This document shows positions 8,757 through 16,825 of a stretch of DNA of 64,000 nucleotides, piece after piece (position 1 is the stretch's first letter; each line of letters starts with the position of its first letter). The notes below the pieces were generated by a model. The model was given only the letters and a program-made list of their open reading frames with translations. It had not been told where the DNA came from and ran no database searches. The DNA is taken from NCBI RefSeq assembly GCF_014306135.1, contig NZ_JACRWD010000001.1, positions 868,001 to 932,000 of the forward strand, given 5' to 3'. The position numbers and the translations under genes are program-made. The stretch is from Paraclostridium hominis. Lineage in GTDB: Bacteria; Bacillota; Clostridia; Peptostreptococcales; Peptostreptococcaceae.

Positions 8757-9149
8757 ACACTCTTTAATTAATTGACTTACAGCAGGTACATCAGCAGGGG
8801 CCCATTTTAATGATTCTAAGTTTTCTCTTTTTAACCAAATAAGCTTAGAATGTTCACCAGCAACAGGAACACCACCTACTAAATTACACTTAATCGCTAT
8901 AAGATTAACTATAAAATTACCATAATCATGTGTATTATCATTAAAAACCTCTAAAGCCTTTATATCACAATCAAGTTCTTCCTTAATCTCTCTTTCAATA
9001 GCCTCAAATAAAGACTCATTTTCTTCAACCTTACCACCAGGAAACTCCCACATATTAGGCAAAGTCATTTCAGGAGATCTTAAAGCACATAATATCTCTT
9101 CATTTTCATTTTCTATAATAGATGCAACTACTTTTATCATTTTTTTCAT
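8745..9149 (-). CDS. NUDIX hydrolase (MutT-like)
   Basis: A 134-residue NUDIX pyrophosphohydrolase. The NUDIX box is complete: GG-KVEENESLFEAIEREIKEEL, with the RE-x2-EE metal ligands present. Length and the preceding WEFPGGKVE are typical of MutT/8-oxo-dGTP diphosphatase-like members, so sanitising oxidised nucleotides is the likely role. Substrate cannot be fixed by sequence, and other nucleotide diphosphatases share this box. AGAGGTGAT precedes the ATG. It is the only minus-strand gene inside the defence island and is convergent with the EVE-HNH gene. Confidence 0.85.
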   Translation of the reverse strand: MKKMIKVVASIIENENEEILCALRSPEMTLPNMWEFPGGKVEENESLFEAIEREIKEELDCDIKALEVFNDNTHDYGNFIVNLIAIKCNLVGGVPVAGEHSKLIWLKRENLESLKWAPADVPAVSQLIKECDKK

Positions 9150-9257
9150 TTAAATCACCTCTTTGTATACAATTAATTATACTAAAGGTTTATTACTTAA
9201 TAAATATGGAATATAATGGTATTGATAAAAAGTTAAAGTATTTATAAGAGGAGAACT

Positions 9258-11120
9258 ATGAACGGATTAATATATAAATTAAATGAGCTAAAAAAGTTAA
9301 ATAAAAAAGATATAATAGATGAAATAAAAGAATATACAGAAGCTAAAGGTTTTATAGTAGAAGAAGGTCAAATAGCAGCTTGGGATGCCTGTATAGATTT
9401 TCTTAATAACCAAAATGAATTATTAAACAATACAACTTACGATATAACATGTATATTTGAATACTTTCTACCACTAGAGGGTGGAAGAAGACCGGATGTT
9501 ATTATGTTATTTGATGAAAAAGTAATAATCTTAGAATTTAAAAATAAACAAAACTACACAGAAGATGATATATCTCAGGCTATAGGATATAGAGAAGATC
9601 TATATAACTATCACAATTTCACAAGAGAAAATAATCTAGAAGTGGAAAGTTACTTAGTATTAACTAAAGGAAACCTAAGTGAAAACATAAATAATTTTCA
9701 AATTCTAAATAAAGAAAATTTCCTAGAGAAAATAGATTTTAAAAATCTAACACCATCAAATAAATCAAAAGCACAGGAGTTTATAAATTCTGAATATGAA
9801 CCATTACCAGATATACTAAGTGCTACTTATGATTTATTTAAAAGTGGTAAGTTACCACATATACAAAGTATTTCAGATGGAGATATCGAAAAAGCCTATA
9901 CACAACTTAAGAAAATAGTATTTAATAACATGACAAAAAATCGTGGCAAAAATATAGTTTTTATAAGTGGAGTTCCAGGTGCGGGAAAAACTCTTGTAGC
10001 TCTTAAGTTTTTATACAATTACAACAAGTATATACAAAGCAAGAACACTAATGAAGGTGGAGCTATATATTTATCAGGAAATGGACCTCTTGTAAATGTT
10101 ATAGAAGCTCAAATTGATGAAGCACTTGGAAAAGAAGGTTTAGGTAAAGCTTATATAAAAGGAGCTATTAAGTTTAAAAGAGAGTTTATGAACAATAATA
10201 AAATTCCTAATTATAATGTTTTATTATTTGATGAAGCCCAAAGAGCTTGGGATGAAGAAAAGATGAATTCAGGTGGTATAAGTGAGCCGCAAGCTTTAAT
10301 TGATATATGTGATAAAATCTACAAAGCTAAAGGTGATGTTACTTTAGTTTGTTTTGTAGGAAATGGACAATCTATCCATGAAGGAGAGGAAAAAGGAATT
10401 AAGCTCTGGGTAGAGGTGCTAAAAGATAGAATAGATTATGATATATATTTACCTGATAAGTTTAAAGAGGATTTTTCAGAGGTTAAAAATTTAAATATAG
10501 TAAATGAGTTGCACCTAGATGTGTCTATTAGAAATAATTTTATAGATATATCAAAGTTTATTGAATCAGTTTTAAGTTGTAATGTTTTTGAGGCAAGAAA
10601 AGAGTTAGATCATATAAAGTCTAAAGGTTTTGTTATTAAGGTAAGCCGCGATTTTAATAAGTGTATGGAGTATGTTGAAAATCTTGAAAATAAGAATTTA
10701 AAGCATGGTCTTCTTATATCTTCAAAGGTAAAGGGCAATGATTTTGAAAATGTTAAGAAAGCTTTAGGAAAAAGTAATTTTACAAGTTATATAGATTCAA
10801 GAGAGGCAGGTAAATGGTTTTTAAGAGATTGTAATGAAATGGAAACTGCTGCTTCTGAGTTTGCATGTCAGGGGTTAGAGATAGATTTTCCTATTGTTAT
10901 ATTTGGTGGAGATTATGTTGTTAGAAATGGTAAATTTGATTTTGATGAAAATAAGCTTGGATACCATTTGAAGAAGTATAAAAATCCTAAATTGATTATG
11001 GAAAATATTTATAGAGTTTTATTGACGAGAAGTAGAAAAGGAATGATTTTGTATGTTCCTGATGATAAGAATTTAGACGAGACTTATGATTTTCTTAGGA
11101 GTGTAGGTGTTAATAATTAG
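9258..11120 (+). CDS. PD-(D/E)XK nuclease fused to a DUF2075 (Schlafen-3-like) helicase
   Basis: A 620-residue protein. Residues 60-130 carry a restriction-nuclease-like core: RRPDVIMLFDEKVIILEFKNK with D80, E93 and K95, followed by DISQAIGYREDLYNY. From about residue 230 it is a DUF2075-type helicase/NTPase: Walker A SGVPGAGKTL (about 236-246), Walker B YNVLLFDEAQRAWD, then helicase-like motifs including CFVGNGQSIHEGE, and a C-terminal AASEFACQGLE and YRVLLTRSRKG motif VI-like segment. This nuclease-helicase layout is seen in several anti-phage systems. The AGAGGAG site is clear. Codon style drifts from A-rich to T/G-rich in the last 600 bases. The gene's last codons recur as a relic at 21000-21044. 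Confidence 0.85.
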   Translation: MNGLIYKLNELKKLNKKDIIDEIKEYTEAKGFIVEEGQIAAWDACIDFLNNQNELLNNTTYDITCIFEYFLPLEGGRRPDVIMLFDEKVIILEFKNKQNYTEDDISQAIGYREDLYNYHNFTRENNLEVESYLVLTKGNLSENINNFQILNKENFLEKIDFKNLTPSNKSKAQEFINSEYEPLPDILSATYDLFKSGKLPHIQSISDGDIEKAYTQLKKIVFNNMTKNRGKNIVFISGVPGAGKTLVALKFLYNYNKYIQSKNTNEGGAIYLSGNGPLVNVIEAQIDEALGKEGLGKAYIKGAIKFKREFMNNNKIPNYNVLLFDEAQRAWDEEKMNSGGISEPQALIDICDKIYKAKGDVTLVCFVGNGQSIHEGEEKGIKLWVEVLKDRIDYDIYLPDKFKEDFSEVKNLNIVNELHLDVSIRNNFIDISKFIESVLSCNVFEARKELDHIKSKGFVIKVSRDFNKCMEYVENLENKNLKHGLLISSKVKGNDFENVKKALGKSNFTSYIDSREAGKWFLRDCNEMETAASEFACQGLEIDFPIVIFGGDYVVRNGKFDFDENKLGYHLKKYKNPKLIMENIYRVLLTRSRKGMILYVPDDKNLDETYDFLRSVGVNN

Positions 11121-11185
11121 GCTTATTTTAATTTTGTTAGATTACTATAAACATAAAACTCTTTTTAAACCCTCGAAAAGAGGAT

Positions 11186-11222
11186 AAAAAAACTACTAAG
11201 TTTATAATTTAGTAGTTTTTTT
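11186..11222. terminator. Bidirectional terminator between the DUF2075 gene and prfC
   Basis: The stem AAAAAAACTACTAA / TTAGTAGTTTTTTT has A- and T-tracts on both sides and can terminate either strand. It lies between convergent genes. Confidence 0.85.
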
Positions 11223-11223
11223 G

Positions 11224-11267
11224 TTTTAATCCCCCTTACGTTTAAAATAGACGCAAGGGGATTAAAA
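11224..11267 (-). terminator. Second hairpin in the prfC 3' region
   Basis: TTTTAATCCCCCTT pairs with AAGGGGATTAAAA (one bulged C). It lies immediately after the prfC stop, in front of the stronger T-tailed hairpin in minus-strand order. It is probably part of the termination or transcript-stabilising region. Confidence 0.6.
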
Positions 11268-11275
11268 TTTATTTT

Positions 11276-12874
11276 TTATAAAGAAGTTTCTTTTAAAATT
11301 AAACCTTCATTTCTCTCAAGTAGATGTCTAATAGACCATTCGTTTTGTAATAACAATACTGGATTGCTATTTTTATCTTCAACTAGTAATGTATCCATTG
11401 TCATTGAAAGCTTACCAAATTTAGAAAGATCATTTTCAATCCAACGTACATAACGGTAAGGTAGTGGGTTCATTAGTATATCAACATTATATTCCTGTTT
11501 TAGACGATATTCTAAAACTTCAAACTGAAGAACTCCAACTACTCCTATAATAAGTTCTTCCATACCACCATTAGGTTGTCTATAAACCTGAATCGCACCT
11601 TCTTCTGATAATTGTGTAATACCTTTTACGAATTGTTTTCTTTTAAGGGCATTTTTTGTAGATACTCTCATAAAGTGTTCAGGAGCAAATTGTGGTATAT
11701 TAGTGTATTGTAAATTTGATTGTTTTTCACTTAATGTATCACCAATATTAAATATTCCTGGGTCATGTATACCTATAATGTCCCCTGGATAAGCTGAATC
11801 TATTATAACACGGTCTTGTGCCACAAACTGTTGAGGTTGTGAAAGTTTGACCTTTTTGTTTCTTTGTACATGAGTTACTGTCATACCTTTTTCAAATTTA
11901 CCAGAGCAAATTCTAAGGAATGCAATTCTATCTCTATGATTTTTATCCATATTAGCTTGAATTTTAAATATAAATCCTGAGAAATTATTAGAGTTAGGAT
12001 CAATATCGCCTAAATTACTGCTACGAGGACTTGGTGGTGATGTTATTTCTAGGAATGATTCTAAAAATGGCTCTACACCAAAGTTAGTAAGGGCACTTCC
12101 AAAGAATACAGGAGTCAATTCACCATTTAATATTGCATCTAAATCAAAATTATCTCCAGCAATATCTAAAAGTTCAATATCATTTAGTAGTTGTTCATGA
12201 AGAGCATCACCTAATAAAGTATTAAATTTTTCATCAGATACCTCTCCAGTTATAGACTTAGCAATATCTTGCCCATGGTTACCATCATCAAATACTTCAA
12301 TTTGGTTTTTATGACGGTTAAACACACCTTTAAACTCTTTACCAGAACCAATTGGCCAGTTTACTGGGCAAGAGCGAATTCCTAGAACATTTTCAATATC
12401 CTCAAGTAGTTCAAAAGGATCCTTTCCTTTACGGTCCATTTTATTGATAAAAGTGAAAATTGGTATTCCTCTCATTTTACAAACTTGGAATAATTTCTTA
12501 GTTTGATCTTCAACACCTTTAGCAGAGTCAATAACCATTACTGCACTGTCTGCTGCCATAAGAGTTCTATAAGTGTCCTCACTGAAATCTTGATGCCCTG
12601 GAGTATCAAGAATATTTATACAAAAGTTATTATATTCAAATTGAAGAACACTTGAGGCAACAGATATACCTCTTTGCTTTTCAATTTCCATCCAGTCAGA
12701 TACTGCATGTTTTTGAGATCTTCTTGATTTAACCGAACCTGCTTCACGAATGGCACCTCCATACAATAGAAACTTTTCAGTTAATGTAGTTTTTCCTGCA
12801 TCGGGATGGGAAATGATTGCAAAGGTTCTTCTTCTTTTAATCTCATCAGTCAAACTTAAATTTTGTTCTGTCAT
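11276..12874 (-). CDS. prfC: Peptide chain release factor 3
   Basis: A 532-residue translational GTPase, RF3, which recycles RF1/RF2 from the ribosome after termination. G1 is AIISHPDAGKTTLTEK, G2 falls in KQRGISVASSV, G3 is DTPGHQDF, and G4 is TFINKMDR. EF-Tu-like domain II and an RF3-type C-terminal domain follow (PLPYRYVRWIE). Length is normal for the family. The AAGGATGATAAAA leader before the ATG is acceptable. It is single-gene and convergent with the DUF2075 gene. Nothing unusual. Confidence 0.97.
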   Translation of the reverse strand: MTEQNLSLTDEIKRRRTFAIISHPDAGKTTLTEKFLLYGGAIREAGSVKSRRSQKHAVSDWMEIEKQRGISVASSVLQFEYNNFCINILDTPGHQDFSEDTYRTLMAADSAVMVIDSAKGVEDQTKKLFQVCKMRGIPIFTFINKMDRKGKDPFELLEDIENVLGIRSCPVNWPIGSGKEFKGVFNRHKNQIEVFDDGNHGQDIAKSITGEVSDEKFNTLLGDALHEQLLNDIELLDIAGDNFDLDAILNGELTPVFFGSALTNFGVEPFLESFLEITSPPSPRSSNLGDIDPNSNNFSGFIFKIQANMDKNHRDRIAFLRICSGKFEKGMTVTHVQRNKKVKLSQPQQFVAQDRVIIDSAYPGDIIGIHDPGIFNIGDTLSEKQSNLQYTNIPQFAPEHFMRVSTKNALKRKQFVKGITQLSEEGAIQVYRQPNGGMEELIIGVVGVLQFEVLEYRLKQEYNVDILMNPLPYRYVRWIENDLSKFGKLSMTMDTLLVEDKNSNPVLLLQNEWSIRHLLERNEGLILKETSL

Positions 12875-13120
12875 TTTTTATCATCCTTTATTTTAATTTT
12901 ATTATTATATAAATTATATTGATTAATAGTTTTAAAATGAACTTAATTTTCTATGTAATATAAAAAACTACAATCCTATTGATATTATAACTTTATTGCA
13001 AGACTGTCAATATAGAAACAAGCAATAGATTTCTTAAGTGTCTTGGATTAGTACTTTAAACTTTAATTTATAGGTGTGTTTTGTTAATATAGATGTATAA
13101 AAGATTAAAGGAGATAGATT

Positions 13121-13357
13121 ATGGATTATACTAAAGCGCAGTTAGATGAGATTAAGGCTAAGATAATAGAGATATTAGATGAAAATGGAGAAATGAGATT
13201 TGGAAAGTTAGCAAAAATTATTATACATTCAGGTATGGCTGAGTCTAGTTTTATAGTACAAAAGATTTTAAAAAGAGGATGTGTTGAGTATAAGGAGTTT
13301 GATGGGACTGAGTTATTTGTAAGTCCTAGGACTGGATATTGGAAGTTGGTAGATTAA
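13121..13357 (+). CDS. Small protein of unknown function
   Basis: A 78-residue protein I do not recognise. Predicted helices (AQLDEIKAKIIEILDENG and GKLAKIIIHSGM) followed by a strand-like ELFVSPRTGYWKLVD end could form a small winged-helix fold, but this is only an impression. There is no signal peptide or membrane segment. AAAGGAGATAG before the ATG supports translation. It stands alone between prfC (divergent) and a hairpin repeat. Confidence 0.6.
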   Translation: MDYTKAQLDEIKAKIIEILDENGEMRFGKLAKIIIHSGMAESSFIVQKILKRGCVEYKEFDGTELFVSPRTGYWKLVD

Positions 13358-13362
13358 TTTTT

Positions 13363-13402
13363 AGGGCACTGATTTTAAAGCTTAGGCTTTGAGTTAGTGC
13401 TT
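13363..13402 (+). terminator. Imperfect hairpin after the 78-residue gene
   Basis: GCACTGA and TTAGTGC arms with an inner AAAGC/GCTTT stem lie just after the stop codon and are followed by TTTATTATG. This is a plausible but weak terminator. Confidence 0.5.
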
Positions 13403-13436
13403 TATTATGTGAAAGTTTAGTTTGGCTTTGGGGGGG

Positions 13437-13495
13437 AGTTTGAGGTTATATAGCGGGCTTTAACGTTTCGTCGGATTGCTATATAGCCTCTAACT
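13437..13495. repeat. Hairpin repeat element, copy 2
   Basis: Terminal arms AGTTTGAGGTTATATAGC (13437-13454) and GCTATATAGCCTCTAACT (13478-13495) are nearly complementary. The inner GGGCTTTAACGTTTCGTC matches copy 1 at 973-1058. This copy lacks the left arm of the inner hairpin and has two changes in the right terminal arm. It abuts the stop codon of the alpha/beta hydrolase and may serve as its terminator on the minus strand. Confidence 0.7.
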
Positions 13496-13497
13496 TT

Positions 13498-14310
13498 TTA
13501 TTCTTCAATAAATTTGGTCAATTCTTCATTAAATTTCTCTCGCTGATCATAGAAAGATGCGTGACCGCTAAACTCAAATGGCATAAGCTTTGAATTTTTA
13601 ATATATTGATTTTGTATTTTAGCTAGTGGAAATGGAACAACTTTGTCATGAATGCCATGAATAATTAAAGTTGGAACATTTATTGTTTCTAAGTCAGAAA
13701 ACAGTACTTCCTCTATCCAAGTATTTGCTATAGCTGCAGTTGCCCAACCAGCCGCCTGAAAGCCTAATTGAAGGAACCAATCAGAGAATGGTTCAGTTAT
13801 ATGTTGAAAGAAAAAAGTATCACCGAAATCACTCAGCATTTTAGGTCGATCAGTGTATGTTTCCTCAATTATTTTGATTACATCCTCTTTTTCTAAACCA
13901 TATGGGAAATTTGGACGTTTGATAAGGCTAGGAGCTGCTGCTGCAAAAAGAGCAAGTTTAGATATTCCGTATCCTTTATGGCGAGACATGTATCGAATAG
14001 CTATAGCTCCCCCAGTCGAATGACCTGCCAGTGTGAAATCATGTAAATTTAAAGCATTAACTACACATCTAACATCGTCTGATAATCTATCATAGTCGTA
14101 ACCTGTATAAGGTTTATCTGATTTACCAAATCCTCTCATGTCTATACCAATACATCGGTATCCCATTTTTGGAAGATAATTAAACTGATATTCAAATAAA
14201 TTATGATTCCCAGGCCACCCGTGTAGAAATAAGATTGTCTTATCGCCCTCTGGATTAAGATCCTCTACATAAACTTTTACCTTTGATTCTACTTTAACAT
14301 AATATCCCAT
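13498..14310 (-). CDS. Alpha/beta hydrolase
   Basis: A 270-residue alpha/beta-fold hydrolase, most like arylesterase/haloperoxidase-type serine hydrolases. The oxyanion-side motif is LFLHGWPGN, the nucleophile elbow is AGHSTGGA, the acid is probably the Asp in IHGIHDKVVP, and the catalytic His lies in EFSGHASFYD. The start is ATG at 14310, seven bases after GGAGGTGTTTGT; an upstream in-frame ATG at 14337 has no ribosome site. The natural substrate is unknown. It is divergent from the redox operon at 14474. No signal peptide is seen, so it is cytosolic. Confidence 0.85.
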   Translation of the reverse strand: MGYYVKVESKVKVYVEDLNPEGDKTILFLHGWPGNHNLFEYQFNYLPKMGYRCIGIDMRGFGKSDKPYTGYDYDRLSDDVRCVVNALNLHDFTLAGHSTGGAIAIRYMSRHKGYGISKLALFAAAAPSLIKRPNFPYGLEKEDVIKIIEETYTDRPKMLSDFGDTFFFQHITEPFSDWFLQLGFQAAGWATAAIANTWIEEVLFSDLETINVPTLIIHGIHDKVVPFPLAKIQNQYIKNSKLMPFEFSGHASFYDQREKFNEELTKFIEE

Positions 14311-14473
14311 ACAAACACCTCCATTAATGAAAATCATTTATTAATAGGTTATTCTTCTAGACATAAGTATGTGAGTTGTCTGTTTATTTTATAAAGATAA
14401 GCATTAAATTTCATATTGGTTTTACATTAAAACACTATATTATTTATAAAGACAAATATTAGGAGGGAAATAT

Positions 14474-15043
14474 ATGAATAAAAGTAAATTAAAAAAGAGT
14501 GTGACACTATTATTATCAGCTATAACTATATTTTTAATAGTTGGGTGTACAAATTCAGGAAATAATGACCAAAATATTTCATCTAGTAATATTTTTAAAG
14601 AGATGCAAACTACAGATATTAATGGGAATACAGTAGATAGTTCTATCTTCTCAGAAAAGAAACTTACATTAGTTAATGTATGGAATACAGGGTGTACTCC
14701 TTGTATAGATGAAATTCCAGTTTTAGACAAATTAAATAAAGAGTATGAGAAAAAAGGTGTTTCAATAAAAGGGTTATTGTTAGAGTCAGGGGTAGGACTA
14801 ACTGAACAAGAAAAATCAGTAGTAGAGGAAATATTAAGTAAATCTAAATCAAGTTATCAACAGATAACTATGTCAAAGAAGATGTTAGAAGATGATATTT
14901 TTAAAAACATAGCAGCATTTCCTACCACATTTTTTATAGACAAGGATGGAAATATTGTAGATCAAATAGATGGTTCTAGTGATTATGAAGGATGGAAATC
15001 TAGAATAGAAGACGTATTAAAAAAGGTTGATATAAATGAGTAA
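14474..15043 (+). CDS. TlpA-like thioredoxin-fold lipoprotein
   Basis: A 189-residue extracytoplasmic thiol-disulfide protein. An N-terminal signal ends in a lipobox (LIVGC, Cys at about residue 25), so it is tethered outside the membrane. The redoxin domain starts with FKEMQTTDINGN and has the active site WNTGCTPCIDEIPVL with a CTPC pair, plus the cis-Pro region AAFPTTFFIDKDG. A strong AGGAGGG lies before the ATG. It overlaps the next small gene by eight bases, so the three genes 14474-16079 form one operon. The role is probably reduction or oxidation of surface protein thiols, with electrons from the ferredoxin-like membrane protein downstream. Confidence 0.9.
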   Translation: MNKSKLKKSVTLLLSAITIFLIVGCTNSGNNDQNISSSNIFKEMQTTDINGNTVDSSIFSEKKLTLVNVWNTGCTPCIDEIPVLDKLNKEYEKKGVSIKGLLLESGVGLTEQEKSVVEEILSKSKSSYQQITMSKKMLEDDIFKNIAAFPTTFFIDKDGNIVDQIDGSSDYEGWKSRIEDVLKKVDINE

Positions 15044-15185
15044 ATTTATGAGAAAAAATAAAATAGGCATAGCTTTAATAATCTTAGGTGCTTTATCATT
15101 ATTTCTTGGTATTCATAGAAATGAACATTTAACTGTAGCCAAAAAATCTAATATTATATGTCTTGAATGCATAGGAATTGGATAG
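15036..15185 (+). CDS. CD1871A-family CXXC-motif small membrane protein
   Basis: A 49-residue protein starting with ATG inside the end of the TlpA gene. A basic start (MSKFMRKNK), one hydrophobic segment (IGIALIILGALSLFLGI) and a C-terminal CLEC motif match the small family named after C. difficile CD1871A, which typically sits between TlpA-like and 4Fe-4S genes. The CXXC end lies outside or at the membrane face after the single helix. A thiol relay or metal-site role between the redoxin and the ferredoxin is inference. Confidence 0.8.
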   Translation: MSKFMRKNKIGIALIILGALSLFLGIHRNEHLTVAKKSNIICLECIGIG

Positions 15186-15194
15186 GGGATAGCT

Positions 15195-16079
15195 ATGAAT
15201 TTAATAACCAAAATAAAATCTAATTTTAGACTAATTTTTCAAATTGTATTTACAGCTTTAACTAACGGTTACTTACTAGGATATATGAATGGTAAGATAT
15301 ATAAAGGGAATAGTAAAAAACTATGTGTACCAGGGTTAAATTGTTATTCTTGCCCAGGTGCAATAGCATCTTGTCCGATTGGATCTCTTCAAGCAGTTTT
15401 GGGAAGTAGAGATTTTAAAATTTCGTTTTATATAATAGGTTTTTTAATGATTATAGGTGCATTTATCGGAAGATTTGTATGCGGTTGGCTATGCCCATTT
15501 GGATTAGTACAGGATTTATTATATAAGATTTCAGGTATTAAGAAAATAAAAAAAGTACCTAATGATAAGTACCTAAGGTTTTTAAAATATATTATATTAG
15601 TAGTATTTGTAATTATATTGCCATTATTTATATCTAACTATTCAGGTGATGGGAAGCCATGGTTCTGTAAATTAATTTGTCCTTCTGGTACACTGCTTGC
15701 AGGTATACCACTTATATCAATGAATAGTTCACTTAGACGTATAATAGGACCTCTATTTGCTTGGAAAATGTTAATTTTAATAAGTATTATTATTTTATCG
15801 ATTAAGATATACAGACCATTTTGTAAATATATATGTCCGTTAGGAGCTATATATGGTTTATTTAATAAATATTCTATTTATAGATATGAAATAGACCACA
15901 ATAAATGTACTAAATGTAATTTATGTCATAAAAAATGTGATATGAATGTAATTGTGCATGAGACACCAAATAGTGTAGAATGTATAAGGTGTGGAAAGTG
16001 TATAGACGTATGTCCTAAAAATGCAATAACAACTACTTTTTCTCAATCTAAAGGTTTAAAGGAGAAGTTAAATATTTAA
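15195..16079 (+). CDS. NapH/NosR-like 4Fe-4S membrane ferredoxin
   Basis: A 294-residue polytopic membrane protein. It carries NapH/CcoG-like cysteine pairs between membrane helices (CGWLCPFGLVQDL, CKLICPSG, CKYICPLGAIYG) and a C-terminal two-cluster ferredoxin domain (CTKCNLCHKKC and CIRCGKCIDVC). An N-terminal group CVPGLNCYSCPGAIASC is an additional cysteine-rich site. It probably moves electrons across or along the membrane to the TlpA lipoprotein encoded upstream. Its ATG follows a GGGGAT site, ten bases after the CXXC gene. Confidence 0.9.
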   Translation: MNLITKIKSNFRLIFQIVFTALTNGYLLGYMNGKIYKGNSKKLCVPGLNCYSCPGAIASCPIGSLQAVLGSRDFKISFYIIGFLMIIGAFIGRFVCGWLCPFGLVQDLLYKISGIKKIKKVPNDKYLRFLKYIILVVFVIILPLFISNYSGDGKPWFCKLICPSGTLLAGIPLISMNSSLRRIIGPLFAWKMLILISIIILSIKIYRPFCKYICPLGAIYGLFNKYSIYRYEIDHNKCTKCNLCHKKCDMNVIVHETPNSVECIRCGKCIDVCPKNAITTTFSQSKGLKEKLNI

Positions 16080-16156
16080 AATTTACTAATGGCAATTATA
16101 ATATACTATATTATGTTTTGCCTATATTAATTAAAATAATAATGAGGGTATTAAAA

Positions 16157-16825
16157 GTGAATGCAAAGATATTAATTGTAGAAGATGAAAGAGATATAAG
16201 AGAAGGAATAAGTGAATATTTATCTGAGGTGGGATATGAAGTTATGGTAGCCGAAGATGGACAAGAAGGAATAGATTTATTTAAAGGAAGTAAATTTGAC
16301 TTAGTAGTATTAGACATAATGCTACCAAAATTAAATGGATTTGGTGTTTTAAATCAAATCAGGGAAATAAGTAATGTACCAGTAATTATGTTAACTGCTA
16401 TGAGCGATGATTATACTCAAATTATGAGCTTTAATGAAAAGGCGGATGATTATATAACTAAGCCTTTCTCTGTAATAATACTTCATAAAAGAATAGAGGC
16501 ACTATTAAGACGTAGTCAAGATGTAGAAAATACAAACAAATGGGTGTATAAAGATATAGAGGTAGATTTCTTAGGTTTTTCAGCAAAAAAGCAAGGAGAA
16601 TCAGTAGATTTAAAGCCAAAGGAAATTAAATTATTGGAGCTACTATTAAAATATAAAAATCAAGTATTAACTAGGGGTCAAATATTAGACAATTTATGGG
16701 ATATTGATGAAGCTCCAACTGATCGTGTAATAGATGTGTATATTAAAAACCTTCGTAAGAAGTTGTTGATAGACTGTATTGTAACAGTTAAAGGAATTGG
16801 ATATAAGTTTGAGGAGCAGATATGA
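16157..16825 (+). CDS. OmpR-family response regulator
   Basis: A response regulator of about 222 residues. The receiver begins AKILIVEDERDIREG; the phosphoacceptor Asp is in LVVLDIMLPKLNG; the conserved Thr is in VIMLTAMSDD and the Lys in DYITKPFS. The C-terminal winged helix (ELLLKYKNQVLTRGQILDNLW ending VKGIGYKFEE) is OmpR/PhoB type. The start is GTG 16157, eight bases after GAGGG; upstream in-frame codons at 16118 and 16142 lack a ribosome site. It overlaps the kinase gene by four bases. The ABC transporter two genes downstream is the likely target. Confidence 0.92.
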   Translation: MNAKILIVEDERDIREGISEYLSEVGYEVMVAEDGQEGIDLFKGSKFDLVVLDIMLPKLNGFGVLNQIREISNVPVIMLTAMSDDYTQIMSFNEKADDYITKPFSVIILHKRIEALLRRSQDVENTNKWVYKDIEVDFLGFSAKKQGESVDLKPKEIKLLELLLKYKNQVLTRGQILDNLWDIDEAPTDRVIDVYIKNLRKKLLIDCIVTVKGIGYKFEEQI

